Positions 26,394-35,844 of a stretch of 64,000 bases of DNA are shown here, piece by piece. Under the pieces are notes generated by a model. It searched no databases. It saw only the letters and a program-made list of their open reading frames with translations, and was not told the DNA's origin. Numbering within the stretch: the first letter of the stretch is position 1; every line of letters starts with the position of its first letter. Position numbers and translations under genes: made by a program. The stretch spans positions 3,286,001 to 3,350,000 of the forward strand of contig NZ_CP058557.1 of NCBI RefSeq assembly GCF_018141165.1, written 5' to 3'. The DNA is from Alkaliphilus sp. B6464. GTDB lineage: Bacteria; Bacillota; Clostridia; Peptostreptococcales; Natronincolaceae.

Positions 26394-26639
26394 TTAGGAT
26401 TTTGTCAATGCGGTTTTTACACTTATTCCAGTTATTTTACCTAATTTTCCTGTCATAGCACTTATTTGATCTGTATTCCCATCTACCGTTAAAGAAATGA
26501 TAGATACTCCTCGGTCTCTATAGGGTATACCCATTCTACCTACTATGATATGTGCATAATCATGGAGTATAGTATTTACCTTTGATGCAATATTAATATC
26601 TTCAACTACTATGCCTACTACTCCCAATCTTTTATCCAT
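26394..26639 (-). CDS. TM1266 family putative iron-only hydrogenase regulator
   Basis: An 81-residue ACT-like/NikR C-terminal-type domain protein with MDKRLGVVGIVVEDINIASK and HDYAHIIVGRMGIPYRDRG, the features of the TM1266 family, which co-occurs with [FeFe] hydrogenase and HydEFG maturases. Its role is not established. It sits between hydA and the ABC transporter on the same strand, with GGGAGGG before ATG 26639. Confidence 0.88.
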   Translation of the reverse strand: MDKRLGVVGIVVEDINIASKVNTILHDYAHIIVGRMGIPYRDRGVSIISLTVDGNTDQISAMTGKLGKITGISVKTALTKS

Positions 26640-26663
26640 ATAATCCCTCCCCTAGAATACAGA

Positions 26664-26695
26664 TTATGCCCTCTAACAAAAGTTAGAAGGCATAA
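26664..26695 (-). other. Hairpin between hydA and the TM1266 gene
   Basis: TTATGCC-c-TCTAAC-aaaa-GTTAGA-a-GGCATAA: a 13-bp stem with one mismatch and a 4-base loop, lacking a T-run. It may attenuate or stabilise the mRNA at the border between the hydrogenase genes and the regulator/transporter genes. Confidence 0.6.
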
Positions 26696-26813
26696 TAGCA
26701 ATAATATATTATACATTCCCTTTTGCTCAGAAAATCTTTGCACTTAGGATTCTATATTGAATTTAATACTATAGTATCGGAAGCTTCCAATACTACAGAA
26801 TAAATACTATTTT

Positions 26814-28550
26814 CTATTTCCAAAACTTCTCTCTTTTAACATAATGAGTGTGTAAATATTTATGACTTGTTTCTGAATTGGGTTCGCCTAAAAATTCTTC
26901 GTACAGTCTAGTAATATAAGGATTTTTATGTGATTTTCTTAATACCTTTGCTTCATCCTCATCATATATTGCCTTAGCTCTTTGTAGTCTTATATCGTTA
27001 TCCATTTTATAATCCGCATTAATTATCGGTTGACCGCCTCCTGTTACACAACCTCCAGGACAAGCCATTATTTCTATAAAGTGATATTCTTTTTCACCCG
27101 ACTTTATCATTTCCATAACTTCTCTTGCATTGCCAAGACCATGTGCTATTACTGAGTTTATTGTAAGTCCATTCGGCAGATCTATTTGTGCCTCCTTAAT
27201 ACCTTCTATACCCCTAACTATATTGTAATCTACTGTCTCTAATTCCTTACCAGCTAGTATTTCAAACACAGTTCTTAAGGCAGCTTCTGCAACTCCTCCT
27301 GTAACTCCAAATATTACACCTGCTCCTGTAGATTCTCCAAAAGGATTGTCAAAATCTTCTTCCGGCAAATTTACAAAGTCTATTCCCACTTCTTTTATCA
27401 TCCTTGCTAACTCTCTAGTGGTCAAAACATAATCCACATCCTGCATACCTTCCATAGACAATTCTTCCCTTGCACTTTCAAACTTTTTAGCTACACATGG
27501 CATTATGGATACATTAACTATATTTTCAGGATCGATTCCCATTTTTTGAGCAAAATAACTCTTTATCAATGCACCTTCCATTTGATGTGGAGATTTACAT
27601 GTCGATAGATTATTAAGCATATCGGGATAAAAATGCTCTATAAATTTTACCCATCCTGGACAACAGGAAGTCATAAGCGGTAGATTTTCACCAGATTGTA
27701 ACCTATTTATTAATTCTGTACCTTCTTCCATTATAGTTAAATCCGCTGTAAAGTCAGTGTCAAATACTTTATCAAATCCTAATCTTCTAAGTGCCGCTAC
27801 CATTTTTCCTGTAACTCTAGTTCCTTTTGACATTCCAAATTCTTCCCCTAAGGCAGATCTAATGGCTGGAGCTGTTTGAACTACTACATATTTTTCAGGA
27901 GATGATATTGCACGCCATACTTCATCAATACTTTCCTTTTCATATAAGGCCCCTACAGGACAGGCTACTATACACTGGCCGCAATTAGTACAAAAAACAT
28001 CATCTAAGGATTTTACATAAGCAGGAGATACAATAGTATCAAAACCTCTTTCATTAAATCCTATAGCATGAACACTTTGAACCTTAGCACAGGTGTTGAC
28101 ACATCGTCCGCAAAGTATGCATTTTTCAGAATCCCTTGTTATTGAAGGAGATAATGAATCTAAGATTGCCTTTGTTTTTTTACCTTCATATTCTATATCT
28201 CTAATATTTAAACTACTTGTCAATGCTTGAAGCTCACAACCTTCATTTCTTATACAAGTTGTACATTCTCTTTTATGATCAGATAGTATAAGTTGTACTA
28301 CGGTTTTACGTGCTTCTCTAACTTTAGTGGTGTTAGTTTTTATATTCATCCCCTCTTCCACTAAAACGGAACATGATGATACTAATTTGGGTCCTACTTC
28401 TACTACACATACTCTACAGCTTCCACTATTATTAACACCTTTTAAATGACACAATGTTGGTATATGCTTTCCTAAACTCCTAGCGGCTTCAAGTATAGTA
28501 GTCCCCTTAGGTACCTCAGAGGAAATACCATCAATTGTAAATTTAATCAT
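26814..28550 (-). CDS. hydA: [FeFe]-hydrogenase catalytic subunit HydA
   Basis: A 578-residue catalytic subunit of a multimeric [FeFe] hydrogenase producing or using H2. In order: N-terminal [2Fe-2S] domain (CHLKGVNNSGSCRVC, about 34-48), a His/Cys3 cluster (CTTCIRNEGC), a pair of [4Fe-4S] clusters (CILCGRCVNTC and CTNCGQCIVACP, about 140-200), then H-cluster motifs L1 TSCCPGW, L2 MPCVAKKFE and L3 ACPGGCVTGGGQP. A small C-terminal domain (HYVKREKFWK) closes it. Together with hydB and hydC it forms the bifurcating type that couples NADH and reduced ferredoxin to H2. Last gene of hydCBA. Confidence 0.97.
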   Translation of the reverse strand: MIKFTIDGISSEVPKGTTILEAARSLGKHIPTLCHLKGVNNSGSCRVCVVEVGPKLVSSCSVLVEEGMNIKTNTTKVREARKTVVQLILSDHKRECTTCIRNEGCELQALTSSLNIRDIEYEGKKTKAILDSLSPSITRDSEKCILCGRCVNTCAKVQSVHAIGFNERGFDTIVSPAYVKSLDDVFCTNCGQCIVACPVGALYEKESIDEVWRAISSPEKYVVVQTAPAIRSALGEEFGMSKGTRVTGKMVAALRRLGFDKVFDTDFTADLTIMEEGTELINRLQSGENLPLMTSCCPGWVKFIEHFYPDMLNNLSTCKSPHQMEGALIKSYFAQKMGIDPENIVNVSIMPCVAKKFESAREELSMEGMQDVDYVLTTRELARMIKEVGIDFVNLPEEDFDNPFGESTGAGVIFGVTGGVAEAALRTVFEILAGKELETVDYNIVRGIEGIKEAQIDLPNGLTINSVIAHGLGNAREVMEMIKSGEKEYHFIEIMACPGGCVTGGGQPIINADYKMDNDIRLQRAKAIYDEDEAKVLRKSHKNPYITRLYEEFLGEPNSETSHKYLHTHYVKREKFWK

Positions 28551-28575
28551 ATTTAATCACTCCTTGTTTTGAATA

Positions 28576-30441
28576 TTAATGAATCTCTATAGCATTAAAT
28601 TTACATTTACTAATACAAGCTCCACATGTAACGCATATTGATTGGTCTATAGTATAAGGTTTTTTTAATTCTCCGAATATAGCATCTGCTGGACAAACCT
28701 TACTACAAACACTACAGCCTATACACTTAGAGTGATTTATCACATAACTTATTAAAGATTGGCATGCTCCTGCTGGGCACTCTTTATTAACATGAGCACT
28801 ATATTCATTTCTAAAATACCGTAGAGTAGATAGAACAGGATTTGGAGCTGTCTGGCCTAATCCACATAGAGCTGTAGCCTTTATTTCACGAGAAAGATTT
28901 TCTAATTTATCTATATCTGCAGTGCTTCCATTTCCTGATGTTATTTTTTCTAATAATTCAAAGAGTCTTCTAGTTCCAATTCTACAAGGTGTACATTTGC
29001 CACAAGACTCATCAGCAACAAACTCTAAAAAGAATTTAGCAACATCAACCATACAATTATCTTCATCCATTACTATCATTCCACCAGAACCCATCATAGA
29101 GCCAATGGCAATTAAAGTATCATAATCAATAGGTGAATCTAAAAGTTCTGCTGGTATACATCCTCCAGAAGGTCCTCCAGTTTGAACTGCCTTAAATTTC
29201 TTATTGTTTGGTATTCCGTCCCCTATTTCGTATATAACATCTCTTAAAGGTGTCCCCATTGGTATTTCTACTAATCCTGGATTATTTATTTTACCCCCAA
29301 GTGCAAAAACCTTAGTGCCAGGACTCTTTTCGGTACCTATAGACTTAAACCACTCATGCCCTTTTAATATTATTTGAGTTATATTCGCAAAGGTCTCAAC
29401 GTTATTTATTAATGTTGGTTTTCCCCAAAGTCCACTATTAGCTGGGAAGGGTGGTTTTTGAGTTGACACTCCTCTTTCTCCTTCTATTGAATGTATAAGA
29501 GCAGTTTCTTCGCCGCATACAAAGGCTCCAGCACCTAGTCTTATTTCTAAATCAAAATCAAAATTAGTTCTAAATATTTTTTGACCTAATAATCCATATT
29601 CCTTCGCCTTAATTATAGCCTTATCTAATCTCTTAACTGCCATAGGGTACTCTGCCCTTACATAAATATATCCTTTATTTGCACCTATAGCATAACCCGC
29701 TATTGTCATGGCTTCCAACACCGTATAAGGATCACCTTCCAATATGGATCTATCCATAAATGCTCCTGGATCTCCCTCATCAGCATTACATATTACATAC
29801 TTCTGATCCCCTTGAGCCTTGGCAGTAAATTCCCATTTTAATCCTGTTGGAAATCCTCCACCTCCTCTACCTCTCAAACCTGATTGTTTTATTAAATCTA
29901 CTACTTCCTTAGGCTTCATCTCCGATAACACTTTTTCTAAAGCTTTATACCCATCAACTGCAATATATTCATCTATTGACTCAGGATCTATTACACCGCA
30001 ATTTTTAAGAGCGACTCTAAATTGTTTTTTATAAAAATCTACATCGTTTAAGGATTTATATATTTTGTGTTCCTCATCTTGAGATAAAAGTATATTATAT
30101 TCCTCTACAACCTTACCTTCTTTAATATGTTGATTTACTACTTTCTTAGCTTTTTCAGGAGTCATTTCAACATAAGTAATCTTATCTTCCCCTGGCATAA
30201 TAACTTCAACTATAGGCTCTAGCCTACAAACACCAATACATCCTGTTTGTGCAACAGTTACATCAGCAATATTCAGATTTCTTACTTCTTCCATTATTGT
30301 ATCTAACACTAGATTTGCACCTGCAGCTATTCCACAAGTGGCCATACCAACTACTATTCTTGGATTAGTTCTATCCTGTCCTTGGTTAACTAGCATTTTA
30401 GTACTTTGCCTTATTTCATTTAATTCTTCAATAGACTTCAT
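28576..30441 (-). CDS. hydB: Hydrogenase NADH-binding subunit HydB (NuoF-like)
   Basis: A 621-residue flavin subunit carrying NAD(H) and FMN. N-terminal thioredoxin-like [2Fe-2S] domain (residues 1-125: CGIAAGAN, CIGVCRLEP), NuoF core with GRGGGGFPTGLKW (about 195) and GAGAFVCGEETAL, a cluster ESCGKCTPCRIG, and two C-terminal [4Fe-4S] motifs (CIGCSVCSKVCP and CVTCGACISKCK). This is the HydB layout of trimeric bifurcating hydrogenases. Spaced 25 bases from hydA. ATG 30441. Confidence 0.95.
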   Translation of the reverse strand: MKSIEELNEIRQSTKMLVNQGQDRTNPRIVVGMATCGIAAGANLVLDTIMEEVRNLNIADVTVAQTGCIGVCRLEPIVEVIMPGEDKITYVEMTPEKAKKVVNQHIKEGKVVEEYNILLSQDEEHKIYKSLNDVDFYKKQFRVALKNCGVIDPESIDEYIAVDGYKALEKVLSEMKPKEVVDLIKQSGLRGRGGGGFPTGLKWEFTAKAQGDQKYVICNADEGDPGAFMDRSILEGDPYTVLEAMTIAGYAIGANKGYIYVRAEYPMAVKRLDKAIIKAKEYGLLGQKIFRTNFDFDLEIRLGAGAFVCGEETALIHSIEGERGVSTQKPPFPANSGLWGKPTLINNVETFANITQIILKGHEWFKSIGTEKSPGTKVFALGGKINNPGLVEIPMGTPLRDVIYEIGDGIPNNKKFKAVQTGGPSGGCIPAELLDSPIDYDTLIAIGSMMGSGGMIVMDEDNCMVDVAKFFLEFVADESCGKCTPCRIGTRRLFELLEKITSGNGSTADIDKLENLSREIKATALCGLGQTAPNPVLSTLRYFRNEYSAHVNKECPAGACQSLISYVINHSKCIGCSVCSKVCPADAIFGELKKPYTIDQSICVTCGACISKCKFNAIEIH

Positions 30442-30461
30442 TATTTATCCCCCCTTTGGCC

Positions 30462-30959
30462 TTATTCAAAATCCTTTAATATCTTTGGAATATCATTAGG
30501 GATTACCCTTCCATATACCTTTTCATCTATCATTATTACTGGTGCTAATCCACAAGCACCTATACATCTTGTTGATTGCAAGGTAAACTTACCATCCCTA
30601 GTTGTCTTTCCTACTTTTACTTCTAACTCCTCACTTAATCTATCTAGAATTTTTTGAGCACCATTAACATAGCATGCAGTGCCTAAACATACACTTACTA
30701 CATGCTTACCCTTAGGCACCAATGAAAACAAAGAGTAAAAAGAAGCTACTCCATAAATATCAGTTATGGGTACATCTAATTCTTCAGATATAAGCTTTAA
30801 AGCCTCCTCTGGAAGATATCCATAAATATCTTGTACCTTATGTAGTGCTGGTATTAATCCTCCTTCCATTTCTTTAAAAGCTCTTAATTCTTCTTTAGCC
30901 ATAATAAGGCTATTGTTGCTTTCAGCATAATTACAACAACAGTTTTGATTATCCATCAT
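30462..30959 (-). CDS. hydC: Hydrogenase subunit HydC (NuoE-like)
   Basis: A 165-residue thioredoxin-like [2Fe-2S] protein with CLGTACYVNGAQKI and STRCIGACGLAP cysteines. It carries electrons between HydB and HydA. It is the first gene of hydCBA with 20 bases to hydB. A promoter and a Rex-like palindrome are upstream. Confidence 0.93.
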   Translation of the reverse strand: MMDNQNCCCNYAESNNSLIMAKEELRAFKEMEGGLIPALHKVQDIYGYLPEEALKLISEELDVPITDIYGVASFYSLFSLVPKGKHVVSVCLGTACYVNGAQKILDRLSEELEVKVGKTTRDGKFTLQSTRCIGACGLAPVIMIDEKVYGRVIPNDIPKILKDFE

Positions 30960-31035
30960 ATTAATCCCTCCATCCTTTTTATATTTTAAATTTGTAAAAT
31001 AATCTTCAATGTCTATCTTAAAATGCTATTAATTT

Positions 31036-31063
31036 ATTATATCAAATTTATTGCATAATTCAA
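31036..31063 (-). promoter_or_regulatory. Candidate promoter of hydCBA
   Basis: On the minus strand TTGAAT (31058-31063), a 16-base spacer and TATAAT (31036-31041). It lies about 75 bases before the hydC start. Confidence 0.55.
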
Positions 31064-31094
31064 TTTAATATTCAGTATATTTAAAATATTTCGC

Positions 31095-31118
31095 ATATTG
31101 TTGTAAAAATAACAATAT
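31095..31118. promoter_or_regulatory. Perfect palindrome, Rex-like operator candidate
   Basis: ATATTGTT-gtaaaaat-AACAATAT, 8-bp perfect arms, between divergent hydC and tyrS promoters. It resembles the redox sensor Rex site (TTGTTAANNNNTTAACAA) but with three mismatches in the inner arms. It lies upstream of the -35 of hydCBA and of the -35 of tyrS. Confidence 0.4.
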
Positions 31119-31138
31119 CTTTATTTTATAAAACAGTC

Positions 31139-31167
31139 TTGTATTATTGACTAATTTATGATATAAT
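31139..31167 (+). promoter_or_regulatory. Promoter of tyrS
   Basis: TTGTAT (31139-31144), a 17-base spacer, TATAAT (31162-31167), about 30 bases before the T-box leader. Confidence 0.7.
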
Positions 31168-31194
31168 AGGGCAAAATATCTACTAACTGTTAAA

Positions 31195-31418
31195 ACATTG
31201 AAAGAAATAAGTAGTCCCCATGGTTACAATTCTAGAGAGTAGATCGGCTGGTGAAAGATCTATAGTACATGGTAAGATGAATTACATTCTGGAGTTGTGA
31301 AGTTAAAAGCTTCGCCGGTTTCCATCCGTTATAATGGATTGAGGCATCTATTTGATGTAAATTAAGGTGGTACCACGGGTTATCTCGTCCTTTAGGACTA
31401 GATAGCCCTTTTATTTTT
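31195..31418 (+). ncRNA. Tyrosine T-box leader of tyrS
   Basis: A T-box riboswitch: Stem I with AGTAG and a specifier loop reading GAATTACATTCTGGAG, where TAC (31283-31285) is a tyrosine codon. The conserved T-box AAGGTGGTACCACG is at 31364-31377. It ends in a terminator, GGGTTATCTCGTCC / GGACTAGATAGCCC with TTTT, at 31377-31418. Uncharged tRNA-Tyr should prevent termination and raise TyrRS. The specifier matches the gene. Confidence 0.95.
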
Positions 31419-31464
31419 GTATAGAAAAATATACTTTTTACGAATTTAAAGAGGAGGATTTAAA

Positions 31465-32694
31465 ATGGAAAATGTTTTTGACGTTTTAAAACAACGTGGT
31501 TTTGTTAAACAATTTACACATGAAGATGAAATTAGAGAGATGTTAGGTAAAGAGAAAGTTACTTTCTATATAGGTTTTGACCCAACAGCAGATAGCTTAC
31601 ATGTAGGTCATTTTGTACAGCTCATGGCTATGGCACATCTTCAAAAAGCAGGGCATAGACCTATATTCTTGGCAGGTGGTGGTACTGGAATGATTGGGGA
31701 CCCATCTGGAAGAACTGATATGAGGCAAATGATGACCCCAGAAACAATTCAGCATAATGTTAATTGTTTTATTGAACAAAGTAAAAGATTAATCGATTTA
31801 TCAGAAGGTAACGCCATTGTAGAAAACAATGCTAATTGGTTATTGGACTTAAACTATGTTTCCTTTATTAGAGAAATAGGTAGACACTTCTCTGTTAATA
31901 GAATGTTAACAGCAGAATGCTTTAAAAATAGAATGGAAAAAGGATTATCTTTCTTTGAATTTAACTACATGATTATGCAATCCTATGATTTTTTAGAGTT
32001 ATTTAGAAAATATGGTTGTCGTCTGCAATTAGGTGGAGATGATCAATGGTCGAATATTATTGCAGGTGCTGACTTAATTAGAAGAGTTGAAGGTGAATCT
32101 GCATATGGAATGACCTTTACACTACTAACTACAAGTGAAGGTCAAAAAATGGGCAAAACTCAATCTGGAGCAGTTTGGTTAGATCCTAAGAAAACATCTC
32201 CTTTTGAGTTCTACCAATACTGGAGAAATGTTGCAGATGCTGATGTTGAAAACTGTCTTTCTCTACTTACTTTTTTACCTATGGATGAGGTAAAAAGACT
32301 AGGTTCTCTTGAGGGTGCTGAAATAAACAAAGCCAAAGAGGTTCTTGCCTTTGAAGTTACAAAGTTAGTACATGGAGAAGAAGAAGCTAAAAAAGCAGAA
32401 GAAGCTGCAAAATCCCTATTTGGTGAAGGTGCTCTAGGTGGATCTGTTCCATCAACTGAGATTTCTAAAGGTGAATTTACAGATGGTATAGACGTTATTA
32501 CTCTACTATCTAAAGCTGAGTTGATTCCATCTCGTGGAGAAGGTAGACGTCTAATACAACAAGGTGGAATAGTTATTAATGATAGGAAAATAACTGATAT
32601 TAATACTTTAGTCACACTTGATTTCTTTAAAGATGATACATTAATGATTAAAAAAGGTAAAAAAACTTACCATCAAATTAGATTAATCGACTAA
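31465..32694 (+). CDS. tyrS: Tyrosyl-tRNA synthetase
   Basis: A 409-residue class I aminoacyl-tRNA synthetase charging tRNA-Tyr. The HIGH-like motif HVGH is at residues 46-49, KMGKT (KMSKS-like) at about 230, and a C-terminal S4-type RNA-binding domain (about 345-409) begins near [23 protein letters not shown] 7 bases before ATG 31465. Controlled by the upstream T-box. Length is usual for the TyrZ-type. Confidence 0.97.
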   Translation: MENVFDVLKQRGFVKQFTHEDEIREMLGKEKVTFYIGFDPTADSLHVGHFVQLMAMAHLQKAGHRPIFLAGGGTGMIGDPSGRTDMRQMMTPETIQHNVNCFIEQSKRLIDLSEGNAIVENNANWLLDLNYVSFIREIGRHFSVNRMLTAECFKNRMEKGLSFFEFNYMIMQSYDFLELFRKYGCRLQLGGDDQWSNIIAGADLIRRVEGESAYGMTFTLLTTSEGQKMGKTQSGAVWLDPKKTSPFEFYQYWRNVADADVENCLSLLTFLPMDEVKRLGSLEGAEINKAKEVLAFEVTKLVHGEEEAKKAEEAAKSLFGEGALGGSVPSTEISKGEFTDGIDVITLLSKAELIPSRGEGRRLIQQGGIVINDRKITDINTLVTLDFFKDDTLMIKKGKKTYHQIRLID

Positions 32695-32753
32695 AAATAT
32701 TTAATGCTAATATAATCTATGTATTAAAGATTTTAGCTATATAATGAATATTT

Positions 32754-32786
32754 AAAAGGAGTAATGGAAATCCACTACTCCTTTAT
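32754..32786. terminator. Bidirectional terminator between tyrS and the 5'-nucleotidase gene
   Basis: AAAAGGAGTA-ATGGAAATCCAC-TACTCCTTTAT. The genes converge here. The T/A-rich flanks allow termination from both sides. Confidence 0.75.
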
Positions 32787-32813
32787 TTGTTATTATGCTA
32801 AGTTTTATTTTTA

Positions 32814-34583
32814 TTAGCTAGCAGGAATTATTATTTTTTGTCCTGGGAAAATTAAATCTGCATTTTTAATATTATTGATTTTTTGTAATTCTTGCCAAGT
32901 TACATTGTGTTTAATAGCAATCTTTGATAACCAATCTCCTGACTTAACAATATAAACAATAGGTTCTTTTACAACTGGTTTTACTACCTCTTCTTTTACT
33001 TCTTTTACTTCTTCTACTACTTCTACTCGCTCTTCTTTTTGTTCTTCTACTTCTTTAACTAAAATTCGTCCTTCTAATTTAGACTCTACAACTTTCTTTT
33101 CTTTTATATAGTTAATTACCGCCTCATCCATAGTCATCATTTCTTGAACTAGTTCTCCAGCAGCAATCATTGTATACCCATCCCCACCAGCAGCAATAAA
33201 ATCATTAGTAGCCACAGTATATTGTTTATTTAAGTCCAAAGGATCTCCATTTACGGTTATATCTACAACACGATCTCCTACTGGTTTAGAAAGATCAATT
33301 GCATATTTCATTCCTGCTACATGAGGGAATCCACCTGCTAACTCCGGATAAGATTTTGTCCCATGCTCTAAAGCCTCCTTAATAGCCGCACCATCTAGTT
33401 TTTTTACAACTAAAGTATTTCCAAATGGGAATACAGCAACAACATCTCCAGTTGTAATACTACCTGCTTCTATTGAAGTTCTAATCCCTCCACCGTTTAC
33501 TAATGCAATATCTGCATCTGTCCAGTGTAAGAATATATCTCCAACTAAGTTTCCTAAATTAGTTTCCTTACCTCTTGACACTTCTCTTTCTCCATCTAAT
33601 CGCACCTTTGCTTCCCCTATTACTTCAGATAAAATTTCATTTTGTCCTTCTGCTATAGATCCAATTAGTTCTTGAACTTCTTCTTCTGGGGCTACTTCTT
33701 CAAAATCTTTTTTACTAACTAAACTTGCTGATTTATCAACTATTTTACCTTCTAAAATACTTATTTCAACGACACCTAAGTTTTTACCATAATCACCTGT
33801 ACTGGCAATAAGTGTATCTTCCACTAATAATCCTTCTTCAAATGTACTATGACTATGGCCATCGATAAAAATATCTATTCCTTTTACTTCTTTTACTACT
33901 TTAATACTAGTGTCTACACTCTCTTCATCAATTCCTAAATGCCCAAGAGCAATGATAATATCTGCTTTTTCTTCTTTTAATTTTTCAACCATTTTTGCTG
34001 CAATTTCTGATGGATCTTCAAAAACTAATCCTTCAACATTTTTAGGATTAGTTTTATATGTAGTCTCTGGTGTAGATAAACCAAATATCCCTACTTTTAT
34101 GCCATCTATCTCTTTAATAATATATTTATCTAAAAGATTTTCTCCTTTTTCTGTTTTAATATTTGCTGATATAAAAGGAAAATTACTCATTTTCTCTAGC
34201 TCTAATAGTCTTTCATACCCATAGTTAAAGTCATGATTACCTGGAACCATAGCATCATATTTTAAAGCATTCATTGCGTTAATTACACTTTCTCCCTTTT
34301 CTAAGGTCGCTATGGATAAACCATGGAATGTATCCCCTGCATCAAGTAATAATGTATTTGGGTTGTTTTGTCTAAAATTATTAACTAATCCAGCAATTTT
34401 AGCATATCCAATTTCACTAGAGCTTTCTTGAATTCTTCCATGCAGATCATTAGTATGGAAAATAGTAATTTTGGTAACTACTCCTTCATTAGCATAAGTA
34501 AAAATTCCACCTAAGCTGCCCATTACTAAAGTTAGTACCACAAAGAAGATAGCTATCTTCTTTCTTGAAAAAACATTTACCAT
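32814..34583 (-). CDS. Secreted 5'-nucleotidase/metallophosphatase with C-terminal LysM
   Basis: A 589-residue exported enzyme. Signal peptide at residues 1-30. N-terminal metallophosphatase with HTNDLHGRI, DAGDTF, GNHDFNYG and DGHSHS motifs binding two metals (about 40-265). Then the 5'-nucleotidase C-terminal domain (about 300-500; LVNGGGIRTSIEAG and ATNDFIAAGGDGY). A Glu/Lys/Val-rich linker leads to a LysM domain (about 543-589; YIVKSGDWLSKIAIKHNVTW) that binds peptidoglycan and anchors it to the wall. It probably releases phosphate or nucleosides from nucleotides outside the cell. Start ATG 34583 after AAGAAGGGG. Confidence 0.92.
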   Translation of the reverse strand: MVNVFSRKKIAIFFVVLTLVMGSLGGIFTYANEGVVTKITIFHTNDLHGRIQESSSEIGYAKIAGLVNNFRQNNPNTLLLDAGDTFHGLSIATLEKGESVINAMNALKYDAMVPGNHDFNYGYERLLELEKMSNFPFISANIKTEKGENLLDKYIIKEIDGIKVGIFGLSTPETTYKTNPKNVEGLVFEDPSEIAAKMVEKLKEEKADIIIALGHLGIDEESVDTSIKVVKEVKGIDIFIDGHSHSTFEEGLLVEDTLIASTGDYGKNLGVVEISILEGKIVDKSASLVSKKDFEEVAPEEEVQELIGSIAEGQNEILSEVIGEAKVRLDGEREVSRGKETNLGNLVGDIFLHWTDADIALVNGGGIRTSIEAGSITTGDVVAVFPFGNTLVVKKLDGAAIKEALEHGTKSYPELAGGFPHVAGMKYAIDLSKPVGDRVVDITVNGDPLDLNKQYTVATNDFIAAGGDGYTMIAAGELVQEMMTMDEAVINYIKEKKVVESKLEGRILVKEVEEQKEERVEVVEEVKEVKEEVVKPVVKEPIVYIVKSGDWLSKIAIKHNVTWQELQKINNIKNADLIFPGQKIIIPAS

Positions 34584-34610
34584 AATTTTTCAACCCCTTC
34601 TTATTTAATA

Positions 34611-34760
34611 TAAAAAAATTCGTCCGATGCTATCGCATCGACTCATTGCGCACTTAAAATTTATTCTAAATTTTCAAGTGCTTAAGATATTACCATCCTT
34701 CTACTGCTTTAAATTTTTCTTAATAGTCAAAAAACTTACACTTTCTTAGACTATAAGAAA
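34611..34760. repeat. Structured 150-bp intergenic repeat, copy 1
   Basis: A 150-bp block closely similar, over its whole length and in the same orientation, to 45741-45888. It holds two hairpins, CGATGC-TATC-GCATCG (34625-34640) and GCACTT...AAGTGC (about 34650-34681), with seven A at one end that read as a T-run on the minus strand. It lies 28 bases upstream of the 5'-nucleotidase start. I do not recognise the family. Confidence 0.75.
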
Positions 34761-34863
34761 ATACAAGAAAATCTAACACATTATATTTTGTATTAAATTT
34801 ACTTGTATTATATGAATATTCTATATATTATATTTTTTTCCTTTATTATTCACAAAATATATT

Positions 34864-35703
34864 TTAGTATTTATTTTTTATATTTAAAATAAGTTTTTCT
34901 ATACCCTTTGCTACCCCATTGTCATTATTAGAAGTAGTAACATAATGAGCTTGCTTTTTAACGTACTCTTCTCCATTTTCCATCGCAACAAATGTACCTA
35001 CATAATACTTCATTGACAAATCATTAAAATTATCTCCAAAAGCAATAATTTCTTCAGGCTCCACTTTATAAATTTTTCTTAACATCTCAATTCCTTTTCC
35101 CTTGGATACTCCCCTGCTCATAACTTCTAAGTTGTTATACCATGATTTATCAATAGTAATACTATTAATTCCTTCTAACTCTTTTTTTATAATATCCATT
35201 TTTGTATCATCATCATCAACGGCCATTAGCTTTAATATATTTATATTGTTACTTTTAAAGTAACCAATAGTATCTTCTAATTTTTCTATAGAAATTTTAT
35301 TTTCATCACTTTGATCTTCATTCCAGGCATTATATATTGAAGAGCTAAAGCCTAATTTTTCAACATATATTTTTTCCTCATCATATATATGAAAATAAAC
35401 ATTATACTTTTTAAAAACTTCTATAACCTTTAAAGCGTCCTCTTTATCTATTGGATTAATATCAAGAACTTCATTACTATTAGCATCTCTGACCAAAGCA
35501 CCATTACACGCAATAATAGGCGCTTTAATACCTAATAATCTTGCATAAAACCTTGCAGATGTAAATATTCTACCAGTAGCTATAGCAACCTGGATTCCAC
35601 TATCCAGGGCTTTCTTTAAAGCCTTTTGATTTTCTATGCTAACTTCTTTATTGCTATTAAGTAATGTACCGTCCATATCTAGTACTATAAGCTTATATTT
35701 CAT
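34864..35703 (-). CDS. Cof-type HAD-superfamily phosphatase
   Basis: A 279-residue haloacid dehalogenase fold enzyme of the Cof/YidA type. Motif I VLDMDGTLLNS (residues 6-16), motif II TGR, motif III lysine in SRGVSKGKGIE, and motif IV AFGDNFNDLSM with metal-binding aspartates. A C2B cap is inserted between. Members dephosphorylate sugar phosphates, FMN or PLP; this one is unspecified. It is divergent from the Fur-type gene. ATG 35703 has GGAGG. Confidence 0.93.
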   Translation of the reverse strand: MKYKLIVLDMDGTLLNSNKEVSIENQKALKKALDSGIQVAIATGRIFTSARFYARLLGIKAPIIACNGALVRDANSNEVLDINPIDKEDALKVIEVFKKYNVYFHIYDEEKIYVEKLGFSSSIYNAWNEDQSDENKISIEKLEDTIGYFKSNNINILKLMAVDDDDTKMDIIKKELEGINSITIDKSWYNNLEVMSRGVSKGKGIEMLRKIYKVEPEEIIAFGDNFNDLSMKYYVGTFVAMENGEEYVKKQAHYVTTSNNDNGVAKGIEKLILNIKNKY

Positions 35704-35764
35704 TGTAATCCTCCTTCAATAATGTAAAAAATAAAATTTTCTGGAACTTTTTACATATATTATA

Positions 35765-35793
35765 TTGACAAATAATTAACACTATCCTATAAT
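35765..35793 (+). promoter_or_regulatory. Promoter of the Fur-family gene
   Basis: Consensus TTGACA (35765-35770), a 17-base spacer and TATAAT (35788-35793), 52 bases before the GTG start. Confidence 0.85.
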
Positions 35794-35810
35794 GAAGATA
35801 TAATTGTATA

Positions 35811-35822
35811 TAATAATTATTA
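35811..35822 (+). promoter_or_regulatory. Palindrome resembling a PerR/Fur box
   Basis: TAATAATTATTA, a perfect 12-bp palindrome in an ATATAATAATTATTATTA context, lies in the leader of the Fur-family gene. It resembles the PerR box TTATAATNATTATAA, without its central spacer base. Candidate autoregulatory site. Confidence 0.4.
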
Positions 35823-35844
35823 TTATTTTAAGGTGGTGCATATT

